Shown: one piece after another, positions 1-13,800 of the stretch
How the letters are laid out: each line of letters begins with the position of its first letter
How positions within the stretch are numbered: position 1 is the first letter of the stretch
Assembly: GCF_901933205.1 (NCBI RefSeq)
Contig: NC_044574.1
Coordinates: 43,061,609-43,125,608 of the forward strand
Origin: Camarhynchus parvulus
Taxonomy: Eukaryota; Chordata; Aves; Passeriformes; Thraupidae
DNA: 64,000 bases
Direction of reading: 5' to 3'
The notes under the pieces: generated by a model
What the model was told of the DNA's origin: nothing
What the model saw: the letters and a program-made list of their open reading frames with translations, nothing else
Database searches by the model: none
Position numbers and translations under genes: made by a program

Positions 1-435
1 GGGGTTTAAAGGGAAACTCCTAGACAGTCTTGGTTTAGCTAAGCAGGTTTAAAAATGTTAAGTGAGAGAGTTGGCCTGAACTGCAGTCCAGGCTGGGACA
101 AGACTCACCCTGGAAATGTTTCCCCCTTGCTCTGTGTAAAGCAAGGGACATGTTTGCAGCTTTGGAAAGGGCTGGGGAGCACGGGAAGCAAGGCTTTCTA
201 CAGTCACGGTAGAACCACTTTTACCAATCTGAACAGCAGAACACTTTGCTTTCTGGAGGCTTTTTCAGATGCAATGGGCAGGACTGGGAGGAAATCAGGG
301 CCACAATGTGATTGCATGGGGAGATACTTGTTGGGTAACAGGCATCAGAGGGGAGCAGGCAGCCTAATTACATCGCTGCTCCTGTGCCTCTGGGCATCCC
401 TTTACCAGCAAAATATACCTGAGACTGTTCCTCAG
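1..435. other. Left-edge sequence, nothing recognised
   Basis: Unique-looking sequence with a 128-residue open frame (55-441) that has no recognisable domain and runs into the microsatellite. I do not call it a gene. Confidence 0.6.
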
Positions 436-543
436 GTGTGAGATGAGATGAGATGATGAGATGAGATGAGATGAGATGAGATGAGATGAGATGAGATGAG
501 ATGAGATGAGATGAGATGAGATGAGATGAGATGAGATGAGATG
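436..543. repeat. ATGAG pentanucleotide microsatellite
   Basis: About twenty near-perfect copies of a 5-bp unit, with one shortened unit near 453. It accounts for the repetitive Ser-His-Leu-Ile-Ser open frame on the minus strand (368-562), which is not a gene. Confidence 0.97.
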
Positions 544-1549
544 TACCTGATGCCATGTACATGGAAATGCTCCATTTTATTTAGAGCAACCTCGCTCCTC
601 TAGTCTGACTGCAGACCCAAGGGTGAGAAGGAGCTTGGTGTGAAAGGGGAAACAAAGGCTGCCTGACAAGTCCCTGCTGGCCCTCTTTGATGGGCTACCA
701 TGGTATTTTTCTGTTTCTGAGAAAATACCAACTAATCTGGAGTGAATGGATTCACCCCACTCACCGGGCAAAGCAAACAACTGCTAAAATATTTGGATGA
801 GGAACTTGTTGGACGATGCACTGGGGGGCCATGGTCCAGCTTGTGAACCTGGTGCAGCACCTCCTGCTCTCTGCAAACACGACACTGCTCTTCGAAGCTC
901 ACAGACCTATTGATGATGCTGTTTTCCAGCTAGGGAAGATTTTTTTGAGCCTGTAGACATACTTAGTATTCATGCAAAACAAATCCCTGTGCTGTCATAC
1001 TTTAAAATCTTTGACTTGTTTTTTCAGGAGTAGGATATGCTGCTGAAATATTTATTTTTACTGTTTGCCTTGCCCTTGAACTACAAGGAAAAGGAGCTAA
1101 GTTTTACCTACAGCAGTCTGGAAATACTGCTGTAAACTTCTGCAAATCATAAAGCACACAGAAATTAATCCAGCCCTAAATGCCATTACAAATCCCCCTT
1201 ACTTGCAGCATGGGAATAGTTACTTGCCTTTCAAAAAAGATGTGAGACTTTACAGAAACACTAGGCAAAATTAATTTCTGGGGGAACTGAGCCCAGCAGA
1301 AGACTTAATAGTATGCAATCATATCATTTGCAGCCATGTATTGCACCACATGCAGTCAGTGCTCCACCTAAGTTGAGCATATTTAGGTATTTCAATTAGG
1401 TACAGTTTGAGAGGCAGTATGCACTGAAGGTGGTATATTTTCCTTTGAAAAGCCCCAAGAAAGTGGTCAGCTCACTCTGGAGTGTTACCTTCACCTTGCC
1501 ATCCCCAGCAAGGAAAGCAGCAGTGACAAGCCCCGCTGGCATGAGCTGA
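544..1549. other. Intergenic, nothing recognised
   Basis: AT-rich sequence without repeats, exons or motifs that I can identify. Confidence 0.6.
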
Positions 1550-2700
1550 TATGCCCATCCTGGGGTCTGCATCAGGCTCCAGTGGAGCTCCGGGCCTGTC
1601 CTCCTCCCCAGTCGCCTCCCTCCCTTGCCAAGTTCCCCTTATCAGCCCCATGGCTACACAACCCCACGCCCGGGGCCAGCCCTATCAGCAAGTGCAGCAC
1701 TGGGCAGTTCCCCCTGATAAGGCTACAAATCCCAAAGAGAGATCGAGAGGTGATAACGCCTTGCCTTGGGTCATCTCCTCGCCCAGCCAGCTCATTCCTC
1801 CACAAAGGACAGCCTTTCCCCAAACACCCCGGCTGAGGTGACCAGAGCGTCCACCAAGGGCTCAGTCCCACACGAGGACAGCCAGGTCCTTCAAACCTGA
1901 GCACACGTCTATGTGATCCCCAAAGACCAGCTCATGGCTGAATGCACAGGAGGGGGAAAAAAAATTAGCGAGAGAGAATCTGGCAGGGTACAGCCATAAA
2001 AGTCTGCTCGGTTGCCCGCGGGACAGCTGAAGATAAGCAGCCCTCCCTTTTCTCCCTGGCATTCGCCCCGCTGCCTTGCTTGGCCAGTCGGCGTTCTGGG
2101 AGCAGGCACTCTCCCTCCCGCTCAATGTTTGTGTAAGTCCCAGCAGACCGGGGCTGCGATCTCCGCCAGGGCCCCTCTGCATCATTAGAATAATAAAACA
2201 GTACGGGAACAAGAGTTTCTCTCTTCCTTCTGGTGACAATTACTGTCATGCGCTCCACCACTGCACGCTCCCCCCCGCCCCCCCTTTCCTAGCAAAGATT
2301 CTTAGGGAAGATTGTGAGTGCAGCTCGAGCTGGGCTGAGCCTAATTCTTTTAAAGACTAATTCAGCCTGATAAGAGTGTCTGGGACAAAGCCTGCCCTGG
2401 CAGCGTAATTAAAGGAGTACAAATTGTTTCTAAAACCACACGCTGGCAGAATTTTTACAATTAATGACCAGTTGTCTCTGCTGGGGCTTGTCAGGGAGGA
2501 ATCGCTCTCGTCTTACGCGTCCGATCTGGGTCAGCAGCCCATCCATCGCCTCTTTGAGGACGGGAGAGCGAACAGGCAGCGGCACTGCCCCAATAAGCTG
2601 TTAATGACACCGCACTCATTACTGCGGATAACAAACATCTTGTTTCTAAGCAGACTTTTTGCCAGCTCGCTTTGACTTTCTAGGCTGTGATTAAACACAG
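1550..2700. promoter_or_regulatory. Candidate enhancer block with clustered GATA motifs
   Basis: A GC-richer island with some CpG in an AT-rich flank. GATA motifs sit at 1638-1645, 1682-1688, 1714-1721, 1751-1756, 2031-2037 and 2367-2374; three are CTGATAAG or its complement. The second half adds homeobox-like cores (GTAATTAAAG near 2405, CAATTAATGACC near 2459 and GTTAATGACACC near 2600). No coding frame is convincing. Use as an enhancer, and conservation, are inferred. Confidence 0.4.
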
Positions 2701-2930
2701 ACAGAAAAATAGGGTGCTTACCTGGCCTACTTTTTTTCATTTTCCCTCTTCTCATGCATTTTTGATTGAAAAAATCTGCATGGTAAAGAAGCATCTATAT
2801 GATCACACAGAAGGCTTGATGAACATAGAACAATGTTAAGTTATTGTAATGGTGCAACTTCTGAAATATTGACAAAAAAAGTAGTATGATTAAGTGATCT
2901 ATTGAAAAAAAAACCGCTCTGGAATCTCAA

Positions 2931-2945
2931 GTATACATACATATA

Positions 2946-2984
<39 letters not shown>
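2931..2984. repeat. TA dinucleotide microsatellite
   Basis: TA/CA-type repeat, with a long pure TA run from about 2951 to 2982 and interrupted TACA and TG units at the left. Confidence 0.97.
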
Positions 2985-2985
<1 letters not shown>

Positions 2986-4769
2986 AAACTCCTCTGTGTA
3001 CTGAGAAGAAAGGATAATAAATATTTTTATTCTGAAAACCAATGTTACCATTGTGGTATCAATCAAAAGCTAGGTAATTAAAAAAATATGCTGATGTGCT
3101 CTGTCCTTTCCTTGCCCTGCTCTGCCTACATTTTTTAGCACATACACTGCATCCACTTGAAAGCGTGGTGGATCCTTGCACACAGCAGGATTTTGCAGTC
3201 TCCTGCGGGACCCACCATGTTACAATAGCGTTCAAAGCTTTATAAGCTTCATTTAGTTTCAGCAAGCCTGCTGGAGCATTGTCTGTGCTTAAAGAGGCAT
3301 TTAAAACTAAAGCAAAGCTTTGAAAGCTTCAGAGACAATGACGCTGGACTCCCTAAACCCATGAGTTCACTGCACGGTTTGAAGTGATGGCATCATGTAG
3401 AAAACATGACACGCTGCTCTGAGAGCCTGGCAGTACCTAGGCACAAAAGAGGAGGGGGAACAGAAAATCTGGGGTGTACACTGAGTTTCTACCACTGAAG
3501 GTCATGCCTGGACTAAAGGGAAGAAAAGCATTCTAAATTTTTTTCTGCCATTGAGATCTGTATGTATGCATATTTATTCTCTCATTCTGGAATGATTTCT
3601 AAGCCATTGATATGTGTATTTCTAAGCTGTTACGAATAAAAGAAAACAACAGCCAGAGCACACACAATAAAAACAGGGCAGGATGCAGCAGCCATGCTTC
3701 CACAAGATGTCCAGCTTTTGGTCTAGGTGGTTTGCACATCCCTGGACTGTTCAAAAGGCAGCATTTAATGCAGAACTACACTACCTACGAGCTAAGGGAA
3801 AGAGCAGTAAAACAGGCATCAGTAAAACTGAGGTTTCCCAAACAGGCACTCATTTTTCAATGTACAACCCTGCTTGTCACCATTTCTAGGCAAGGGCATG
3901 CAGTTTGTATAACCACAGTGAGAAACTGCATTGGTAACATATCAAGGTGAGTGGAGAATATCCTCTTGAATCTCAAAAATAAGTATCCACCCTACCCATG
4001 CCACCTCACTCAGGTGGTGAAGGTTACAGGTATTCTTGGGCTGCAGTGGCATGAAGTCCCCACTCCTGCCTTGTCAGGCTTCCCTGGCATAACCCCCAAT
4101 GCTCTTGATCACCAGGGAAAATGACAAGGAGAGGGAGACCCCCACAAAAATGGCAATGATCCATGTAAAAACAGCACCTTGTGGATCAAGTCAGCTACAG
4201 GATGCCCTAAGTAGATTGAAAGGACAGTCTGTAGCAAACAGGTGTAATAAATACCAGCTTTGTAAAAAAGCCATGGTGCCTGAGCAGGTTTAGAAATAAA
4301 ACAGTAAAATAGGATTTCACAGCATGACAAAAGCCATTCAGTAATGGCTGGGCACACCTCAGCAGCACTCAGGGAGCCATGTCTGTCTTGCAGGCTGCAT
4401 GTCATTCCTAAGACCACAGTACTTCACTGGGCCACAGCTGCAGGCAAAGCTCGATGGGCTGGAAAAGGACATGGCATGAGCCACAGCAGAGTTACCATGT
4501 GCCTAATTTTTCAATTTTGATAGCTGTAGAAGGTTTTACTGGGAGTAGAATGTAGTCTTATTTAACCTCAGTCCTCAGCCCAGTGGAGCCATTTTTCACT
4601 GCAGTTGAAAATAATGAACACAAACTAGTTGGAGGCAGATAACAGGCATGGGAAATTTGAGCTCAAAGGGGTGAAGCCTGGACAAAGCGTAAAGCAACCG
4701 GAATCAGTTTAGTACCACAGCATGCCAGAAAAAAAGCATAGCTGTCAAGAATGCAGCACTTCCACATGT

Positions 4770-4823
4770 GCTCTTAAGGGAGGAAGATGCACTGATGCTC
4801 TTAAGGGAGGAAGATGCACTGAT
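4770..4823. repeat. Perfect 27-bp tandem duplication
   Basis: The unit beginning GCTCTTAAGGGAGGAAGATG occurs twice head to tail without a mismatch (4770-4796 and 4797-4823), so the duplication is recent. Confidence 0.95.
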
Positions 4824-7800
4824 GACATTGAAAAAACATACCACAAAAGTAAAACACATTTAAAAATACACCCAAATTGGAAACAGTACTGTTAGAAGCT
4901 TACTAAAACACGGTAAAATATTGCTGTAGCTATTTTTTAAAGTCCTGAAGTGTTACTATAACAAAAATAAACATGCTGATGAAATATATGAGAACAGCAA
5001 TGCCAAACTCCTGGAGAAGTGAATGGCAAATTTGCCAGAGCTGTGCTTCCAAGACTGCCTCCACATCCAATGGTAATGGGTCACAGATGTTCTCCTTTCA
5101 CAAAAAGAAGTTGAATGTGTTTATTTCTTTCATGGTATCGGCCAGAGGGCAGTTAGGGGAGCAACTAGAAACCTGTGAGTTGCAGTTACTTGATTGAATA
5201 ATCTGTTTGAAAAAAAGATGTTGCCATGCAAAATTATCCTCCCCCCTCCACCACCCCCCTGCCAGTTTTGACAGCACATAAGAGTTTCACTTCCATCCAA
5301 AACTGAGAGGGAAATTTAGGTAACCCAAAACAACATAATGTGCACAGTCTGTGAAGTACCAGGGATTTTTCATGCCACAGACATAAGGCCACCTTTTTTT
5401 TTAACATGCCCAAAGAATCCAGGGATTTGGTTGCTGCCCAGCTCAGTGCCAGGGCATCAAGATGCACATGCAGGTCAGGCTCTCCAGCTGCAGCCATGTT
5501 CCCTGCCTGCTGTGTGAGAGTTGCCATGAGGAGGCATCACCTCTGGGCATGGCCTGACTTCTCGGCTCACCTATCTGCTGAAAACTTGTGTGGCTGCAGC
5601 CACCAGTTTGTCACCAAGTGCTCTCCTCCAGCATGCAGCTCTTTCCTCCTTTAGGGAAAAGAAAAGCCACAGTATAACAAAGGAGAAAATAAATCCTGCC
5701 CTGAGGACAAGGGGTGCTATTACAAAGCCTTCCTGACCACCCCAAACCATTGGCATTTAACAGCATTCATGTCAGGGGTGGTTTTTAATATGGGACGAGG
5801 AGAAGCACTGCCTTGCACCCAGGCTGCATGGGCAGCAGTAACGTGGGTGACAGGGTACTTAGAGCAGTACAACTCAAACGACATGAGGAGAAAGCTGATG
5901 GTTCCCATACTGAACCCACAGCATGAACAGTCCTTTCTAGATACCTACACTCCAGAGCAGTAAAATCCCAGGCAGGAGTGGAGCATCTCATGGCACTTCT
6001 GCAATACAGGGTACCACTGAAGTCCTCTCCAGGGGCCCAGTTCCATCACCACTGAAGTCAAACATCATGTGTAAATGTGGGATGCTTCTTCGGGGGGCAG
6101 GCATGGGTGCCCAGTTATAGACAAGCTTTCCTGAGGCACAAAACAGACAGGAACCCCGAGTGGTACCCACAGACAGCTCAGCCAAGGGTAGGGAGGCAAT
6201 GCTGGGACAGGAGCCACATGACTCCCCTCACCTGAAATGGTCTGGTTGCTGAAGGAGTCTCTGCAGAAACCTTTGTCACGTGGCAGAGCCCAGAGCACCT
6301 TGGGAAGAAGAGAGGCCCAGGCTGTCCTGGGAAGAGCTGAAAGAGTAATTTTTCTGTCTACTTCCTATAGTCAGGAATCAGCCTAGATATTTACAACTTT
6401 CTAATCCACTTTTGAATGCTGCCTAGAAAAGTGCTGCAGAAAATCAGGAGATCTGGAAAATTTGAAGACTTATTTTATTTCCCAGGGAGCAATTTAGGCT
6501 TGTTCGTTTCTTTTCACAGAACATCTGCAATTCCCTGCAACTGTAATTTCTATCATTGTCTTTCAAAAATGACACTTGTACAGCCTCCTTCCAAATAACT
6601 GCAGGAACTTTCTGTTCATTAGGGGGGCATATTTGCAATGCACAGGTCTTTGCCTCACAGCAGCTCTGCCCTTTCCCCATGGATGTGCAAGCATTCAGCT
6701 GCAGTACTGACATCCCAAGGGCTGTGGCCCTTTGCTCACCAGCTATTCCCAGTGGCATGGCACTCACAGCTGGGGAGGAAGCAGTACAGCTCCAGCACAG
6801 TCTGGATGGGAACCCGTGCACATCATCAGCCACAGGAGCTGGATGCCTCATTCTCTGCCTGCTGTGCCAAAAATGTCCTCTGCCAGGTGCCTGAAGGCCA
6901 TGCAGGGCTGGTTTTCCAAGCCTGTTGTATATACTGAGTGACATTCAAATGAAATGCAACTGTGCTGCTCCTCTACAGGGCTTGATAAAACATCAGACCT
7001 CTGAAAACACCACATCTGCCCTAGGAAATACATTTTGGTTATTGTAATGAATTATATTGTTACGTCCAAAATCTTTAGTTTCCAGCAAGAAATCAGAAGA
7101 TGGCTAAAATGAAATATTTCCATAGATTCTGACATAGCAGCTGGATGAATGCACAAGGATTTGGACTTTCTTTAAGTCACTGAAGACAGCCCTACAAAGA
7201 GATTACCAATAATAAGTTGTGTTTCTATGTAGAACTGTTAGCATTTTAACATTCAGAACTCCAGCTTTGCTCTCAGCTTTCTGAAGCATTATTCCTTATG
7301 CTGCTGACTGCACACTTGCACTTACATGTTTTCTTATTTTTTTGGCTCAGTGGAGCAAGCAGTCAGCTTTTCCCTCATTCCTGAGGGATATCAGGTTACA
7401 ACGAATGTTGTTCTGCTATTATATACTTACCCAGTGGCGTATTAAAAATGCATATTTTCCATTTGATTTTTCTCCTTGCCAGAGTCAGGTTTAAGGCCAC
7501 TTTTCTTCTCCCACTTGCTAGGTACTATTAACAAGCAACTAGCTTATTCCCAGAGGTAAAAAGGCAGGCAACAATACATGCCCTGTTTAACCCCAGCTGG
7601 GGATATAGTCCCTGATCCAGTTCATTTAAACTAAGGAAATTTACAGTGCATCCCTGCAGCTAAACTACTTTTGAGTGTATTAATTTTTGGAGAAGTGGGA
7701 AAAAGATGTACATATGGAGTCTGCCTGGTGAAGGGCCAGCCTCCTGCAGCTGTGTGCACTCCTGCCCTGCCAATGCATGGCACACACGCCCATTGCAGGT

Positions 7801-10800
7801 CCCAGAGGGTCTCCAGTCCCTGCTGGTGGGTGCCATGTCCCCCCTCTACCCTGCCCCTGGGCCACCTGGGAACCAGCTGGCAAGTGAGAGGCCATGGATG
7901 AACACTGCTGCTGAAGCTCTGAGGTATCTTCAGGGCCCTGTCACTTGCAGATTTGTTCCAACTTTGAGATCTATTCAGTCATTAAAATTGAGCAGCAAAT
8001 TCCAAATAAATACAGCCAGAAATACAGTGCAGGCTTGTTAGAGCTGTGTGCTGGAGCCTGTGGGACAGGGAAGTTCCTCACCCACCACTAATATTGCTTG
8101 GTTTAGCAGCTTCATCTAAGTGCCAGAAGAATGAAACCAGGAGAGAATCCCCAGTAGTCTGCACCACCACACAGAGCCCCATATCTGACATGAGGAGAAG
8201 CCCAAATGCCACAGTGCCAGCATCTGCCCATATCTTCCCTTTGGTGCTTCCTGCTGTGAAGGAGTGGTTCACCAACCCCCCATTCCCAGGTCAAGGTACT
8301 GCAAACATATGGGGTAACCCTGGTGTCTTATTCTCAGTCTCCAAGCTCTTAATGTCCAGGAGCACATATGTGTGCACTCAGCAGTATGATAAAGACCCCA
8401 AAACCTTACCAACTGACTTTTTTTCCTGGTTCACAGTTAGGTTAAATACCTTGAATAATTAAGTATAACTGATGCTAAGAATATTCTCTTAGAGATATGC
8501 TAGAAACTGGTAGTATAGGAATCTCAAGAGGCAATTTAATCACGATCGTGATTCCCTGAAACACCAAAAGGAGGGATGCAACTCTTTTTCCTACAGCAAA
8601 AAAACGGTGAAAGGTTCAGCCTGAAAATACATTTGTGGTCTGGTAATTGCCATGTGTAAAGAGAATGAACTAGAGGATTACACAGAGTGGGACAGTAAAT
8701 CATACAGATGTAAAAGCATGTTACCATTCAAGCTAGAACTACTCCTTAAAGGAATTACATTGTCTGTTGGCATATTTTATTTGGTCTTAATTGAGCATAT
8801 CACGAAACAGATCACTACTCAATGCAGACTTCTGATTTGGTGCCTCGCTGCTTGGATTTGTCTGTGGCCATACAATTATGGATGATCAAAATCAATTAAA
8901 TGCATTCACTAAGTAATCACCTTAGCAACAGAAAAAAAAAACACCAAAAAAAAAGTCATAGAAGAAAATGTTCTGACATACAATAGCAAGGAGGACAGGG
9001 TGATATTTCTGAAAGGTCCATTTTTTTGTGCAAGTAACCAGAAAAACATGAAGTAAAAAGCTAGAATCTTATATTCCCCACAATTCATAGCCCTGAGAAC
9101 CAGAGGTTAGGAGTTTGCATGGACATACTCTAACACAACCCAAAATAGGACTCATCTAGTTTTTATGCCAACGCATCAGCCTTCAGCTGGAGAGCTAGGC
9201 TACTTCCTTAGCTTTATCCAAATCTAAGCATCCAATTGTACCCAGTTGGGAAAAATTCAAAAGATTTTCTTTATTTTACTTAGCATGACAAGCACGTGAA
9301 AACAGAGGATGCTTCATGCAACTTTCTTAAGGAAAAGAATGCAAACTCACCTCTAAGTCTCCCAGGAAACATTCTCATTCCAATCAAGAAAACATGGGGA
9401 AAAGCACAATGGATTAAACTTGAAATCTGGTTATTTCAATTTCTGCTTTTAGTAATTGAAGGTTATGCATTCATCTTTCAAAAGCATTAAATGTGGATGA
9501 AACTGACTGTCAAACTGGGAAAGGACACAACACTACTGTCAACTCCAAAAAAGTTATTCTGAAAAAAAAAATCTACTGCTGTTGAGACCTCAAGTCCCAT
9601 CCAATGTATTTTGGGCCCTAGAAACAGTAGTAAGCAAAATGACATTCATCTAGTTTGCGTATTTCTGCTGTAATCAGAAGCAGGCTTAATTGCCCCTGCA
9701 GAAAAGGATGATTTACAATCCTGCTGTCCTTAACAACAGAAAAATGGGAAAAAAACCCTCACATAATCTCCCTTATTTTAATCCACCTGGTAGGGAAGAG
9801 ACCTGAGACTAACTTACACAGATTTTTAGGGTCCCAGTGATTACAGCAGAACTTGGTCTCCTGAAAAGCTCTGAAGAGACACAGATGCCCAAATGCCTCC
9901 TGTGGCATTTAGCACAGCTATACTCTGAACTCCCAGGGATGTCCAGGCAGATGTTGAAAAATGCTCAATAACCTGCCTGGGGGCCAGGAACAAAAGATGC
10001 TGTATTGTGCTTAAAGCATGCCAGTTGAGAAAACCGGCTTAAAGCTTCAGTTGAGAAACTGCACAGTGGGGTAAAGATCTTTCCCTAAGTTTGCAGGTAA
10101 GACTGAGGTATAAGTATAAATGTAATTAATTTTAAGGAAAAAAATTAGCAAGACTTGTTTATGGTGATCATGGAAAGGTATGTTCAGGCTGGTCCCCTCC
10201 ATAGGCCAGGCTGCAATGTAACTATACTTCAAGTGGCATTTGACTGAAGCACATTTTCCACAAAAGCTATTCAGTCTCAAAGCCACCTGATGCTGCAGAG
10301 AGGCTACTTTCCCCTACAGCGAGCTAAAGCTAAAGCTGCCTCTTGTGTCTCATTTTGACACTGACAGCTGTTTCTGCAGCAAGACATTACAGCACATGCA
10401 GAGTTCAAGACTTGTTTGCAGTCTCTGCCTGACTGATCTCTGAGCAATCACTGGTTTCCCTTAAGAGAAGCTCCACACTGATCACTGGGCTCTGCCTTGG
10501 CATCCAGTGCTCTGGCTGAAAAGCATCCTGAAGCTAAGCTGTAAAAACAAGTCAGCAATAAAATGGGAAAGGTGAGAAGCTCGATATCCAGCAGCATCCT
10601 GCATTACACAGCCTCTCAGACCTGCTGCAGAGAGCACTCCAGCAAAGTTATTCTGTTTTCATAAAAATCAGGTGCAATTCAAGAAGCTTTGGCCAGAAGG
10701 TTAAGATAGAAGCCACATGCCAAGGAATTCTGGAGCACAAATGTCACAGATTTTTATCTCTGAAGCAAAAGTAATGATTTAAACCCGAAAGGCAGAAAGG

Positions 10801-13800
10801 AGTGGAAGAAGGAAATCGTAGGGGTGAAACCTTGAGCACACTTGGTGGAGGTGAACGGAGATAAGAATCCCGATTCCCTAGAGGCAAACAGGGTTCTGCA
10901 AAAAGGGAATTTTACTGAGCAGAGGATGCCTAAAAAGGAAATGATTTTCCTCCTTTCATCAACAGAAAGATTGTTCCAGCGACAGAGTTACCATGGAAAC
11001 CAATTTTGAGAATAACAAGAAAGCATTTATGGTACAGAGCTTATTTTAAAGGATGGTGAACCATCAGCATCCCATTCCCCTAACTGAACCGATAACCTGA
11101 CCAGATGACCCACAGAAGTAAAACAACACATTTTAAAGTAGCATGGAATGGCAGTGCTAAATGTAACAGTCACAGCTTCCTATTGCTGTCCTTTTATGAT
11201 CTTCAAAGCTATGAATATGGGGCTCAAAAGCTTCTCCTGGGACACAGCTTTAGCCAGGCTGAGTGGCACCACATCTCTCAGCATGCAAAAACCAGAGACA
11301 GGTGAGCACCTCTGTTCAAGGTAGTTCATGCAGGCTGTCATTTTCTTCTGTCATTCAGTTCTACTATGAATGAGCAGACTGAAAATTCAATTCAAGGGCA
11401 CATGGGACTGGCTGAATCGAGGCGGGCAGCACTCCTGATGCCTTTACAGTCACAGATTTTGCTTATTCCTGTGGCTGTCACACAGACAGGGCAAACTGAG
11501 AAATGCCTGCTACCCAAGGTAGTGGAGGGAGGAGGGACCCCTAGGCTCTTTCTCCTGTTAAAATGTTGACTTCAGAGTAGAAGTCATGAGGCTTTTTCCT
11601 CCCACTCATCTTCAGTCTTTGGTCTGCTTTGCATTTACTTTATATTTTACTTTTATTGTTTCTCCTTGCACTATGAAGGCTGAGGGATAGGAGTCTGGCC
11701 ACAGACTTGAAAAGAGAAATAAATGAACGTGAGCTCTAAAATAAAGGGAATAAGGTTCTACTGGCACTGCCACAAATATTTTTCATGCAAGGCTATCAAG
11801 AGCTTTCCAGCTTTCCAGATAGGAGGCTGTTCTCTGCACCCAAGCAGCCAAGGAGCAGTATCTCTGCTCACAGCCACCCGCAGCACTGGAGAACAACCTC
11901 GCAGCCCCAACTCCTGGGCCAGTCTCTAACGGCTCAAGCCCAAGATAAGATGACACCTGTCAGGTGAAGCAAAGACAAGAGGCAAAGCCCAGGCTTGATG
12001 AGAAAATACATTCACTTAATCAGATCTGGATGCTTTTTGAAGTACTTGGAAATCAAGCAAGCTGAAAGGACTTCAATGCAGAAATGTTTCTTTTTCAAGA
12101 ACACAGAACCTTCTGAGCAGAATCATTCTCTGCTGCCTTCCTGGCAAAACTTCTTTAATTTTGGGAAAAGCTAAGGCCACGTGTCCCACTCTCACTACTG
12201 TTGTTCATACAAGAGGTGACAGAACTGTGCAATTAGTATTGGCATGGTGTATGAAACTAAAGCCTCTGAAATACGTTACCTTGAAAAAAAATTACATGAT
12301 AAAGCAGACAGTTTGACATCAAAGGATTTCTTTCAGTAACTCCATAATACACCTGCAAGCCTGGTTCTCAGAGTTTTTGTAAAACTGAACTGCAAATTAT
12401 TGCTTGCACTATTGCATACTAGTTTATGATGCAAAAGCACTTTAATATTAGAGTATGACTATTAACCACTCACTTGCCAAGATAAGCATTTGTTGGGGTA
12501 AATTTGTCAAAAATAAAGCTGTCTAGAAGGGCAGAGAGGGGAACTGCCATCAAAGGTGGATCTAAGCATAGATCTTACTTGTGCTTTTTAAGCACTGTAC
12601 TCTCCTCCCTCTGGCCCTGTTTCAGGATGGGGACACGCTAGGCAATAACAGTGACAGTAAAAAGCCAAAAAAACCTTGCAAAAACTCATTGCTATTGTTT
12701 TTTCTATCTAGTCCCTATCAAAAGCTGGAGGATGCAGCTGGGGAGTTGGTATAGGAAATCAAGTCAGGAATGAATGCTTTTCATTTATGGTTTTCTGATT
12801 TGGGAAGTTGGTTCAAACCAGAGTTCAGACAATGCCCACTCTGTTGACTCAAGACTGACGAGGGAAAAGTCTAAAAAGAACCAACAAATTTGACATTAAA
12901 TTCCCTTTTTTCATTTCCCCATGTTCCTATCCAGTTATCAGTCAAATTTGCATAGCAGTAAAGGCTATTTAACAGAAAATTCTCTTAGTTTCAGTATAAG
13001 CATTGAAGAAGGAATAAGCATGAAAACACACAACCCCAAAATGCAGATTTTCGATCATGCCTACTTGAAAGAGTGAAGACATATTTCCTACCCAGACATG
13101 CATGGTTCTCTTAGGTTTGTACAATCCTCTAATGATTTAAACTGTTTATAACAAGGAAAGGGCTCCTAGATTTTTTTTTTGTTGAACACAAAGACAGCTT
13201 CAACAATGCGATATCCAATTTTGAACCTAACATTTTAAATTTGGAAGTTTTGATTGTGAATCTGTTTTCATTTTTACTACCCCAATCTAAGGTAACTTCT
13301 ATAAACAGCTTGAAAGTACCAGAAAAAGTTGATGGATTACAAAGATGGATTTGAAGCTGCTTTGTTGAAAGCTTTGTTTGAAAAAAATTACTCATTTGCT
13401 GAGCCTCTGGATGGTAGTTACACCAAAAATGGAACACATCATCCAGGCTTCTCGCCTTTCACCAGATGATACAAAGACTGGTGTTCTGGAGCACTGACTA
13501 TAACTTTCTCCAGCATCCCTTTCAGACAGGTACAGCATCAATGGCCACAGAAATAACAAACAGGTCTGCTGCAGAGCCTTGATTTTGGATTTTTTAATCC
13601 CCGATCTCAGGAGCTGACTGAATTTTAAAAACCTAGTGAAGAGGATATTGCCTAGTAATATTTCAGGAGAAAAAAAAGCCCACAGAAGAATATAGCTTAT
13701 TATGATGATTAATTGGTGTCCATGCAAAAAAATTAATCAAAAAGCATTTCTGCCACTGGGAATATGTCTTTGACCAAGTACAGCATAACAATAAAAAAAA

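Noticed and set aside
368..562. Minus-strand frame with repeated Ser-His-Leu-Ile-Ser units
   Set aside because: It is only a translation of the ATGAG microsatellite.
1572..1904. Opposed frames in the GC-richer block
   Set aside because: They overlap on both strands and show no domain. The block is better read as regulatory.
6444..6944. 166-residue minus-strand frame
   Set aside because: No recognisable domain, no splice context, and overlapping frames of similar length on the other strand. It looks like chance.
13129..13727. Two overlapping minus-strand frames of 102 and 111 residues
   Set aside because: No motif was recognised, the composition is AT-rich, and no exon model links them.
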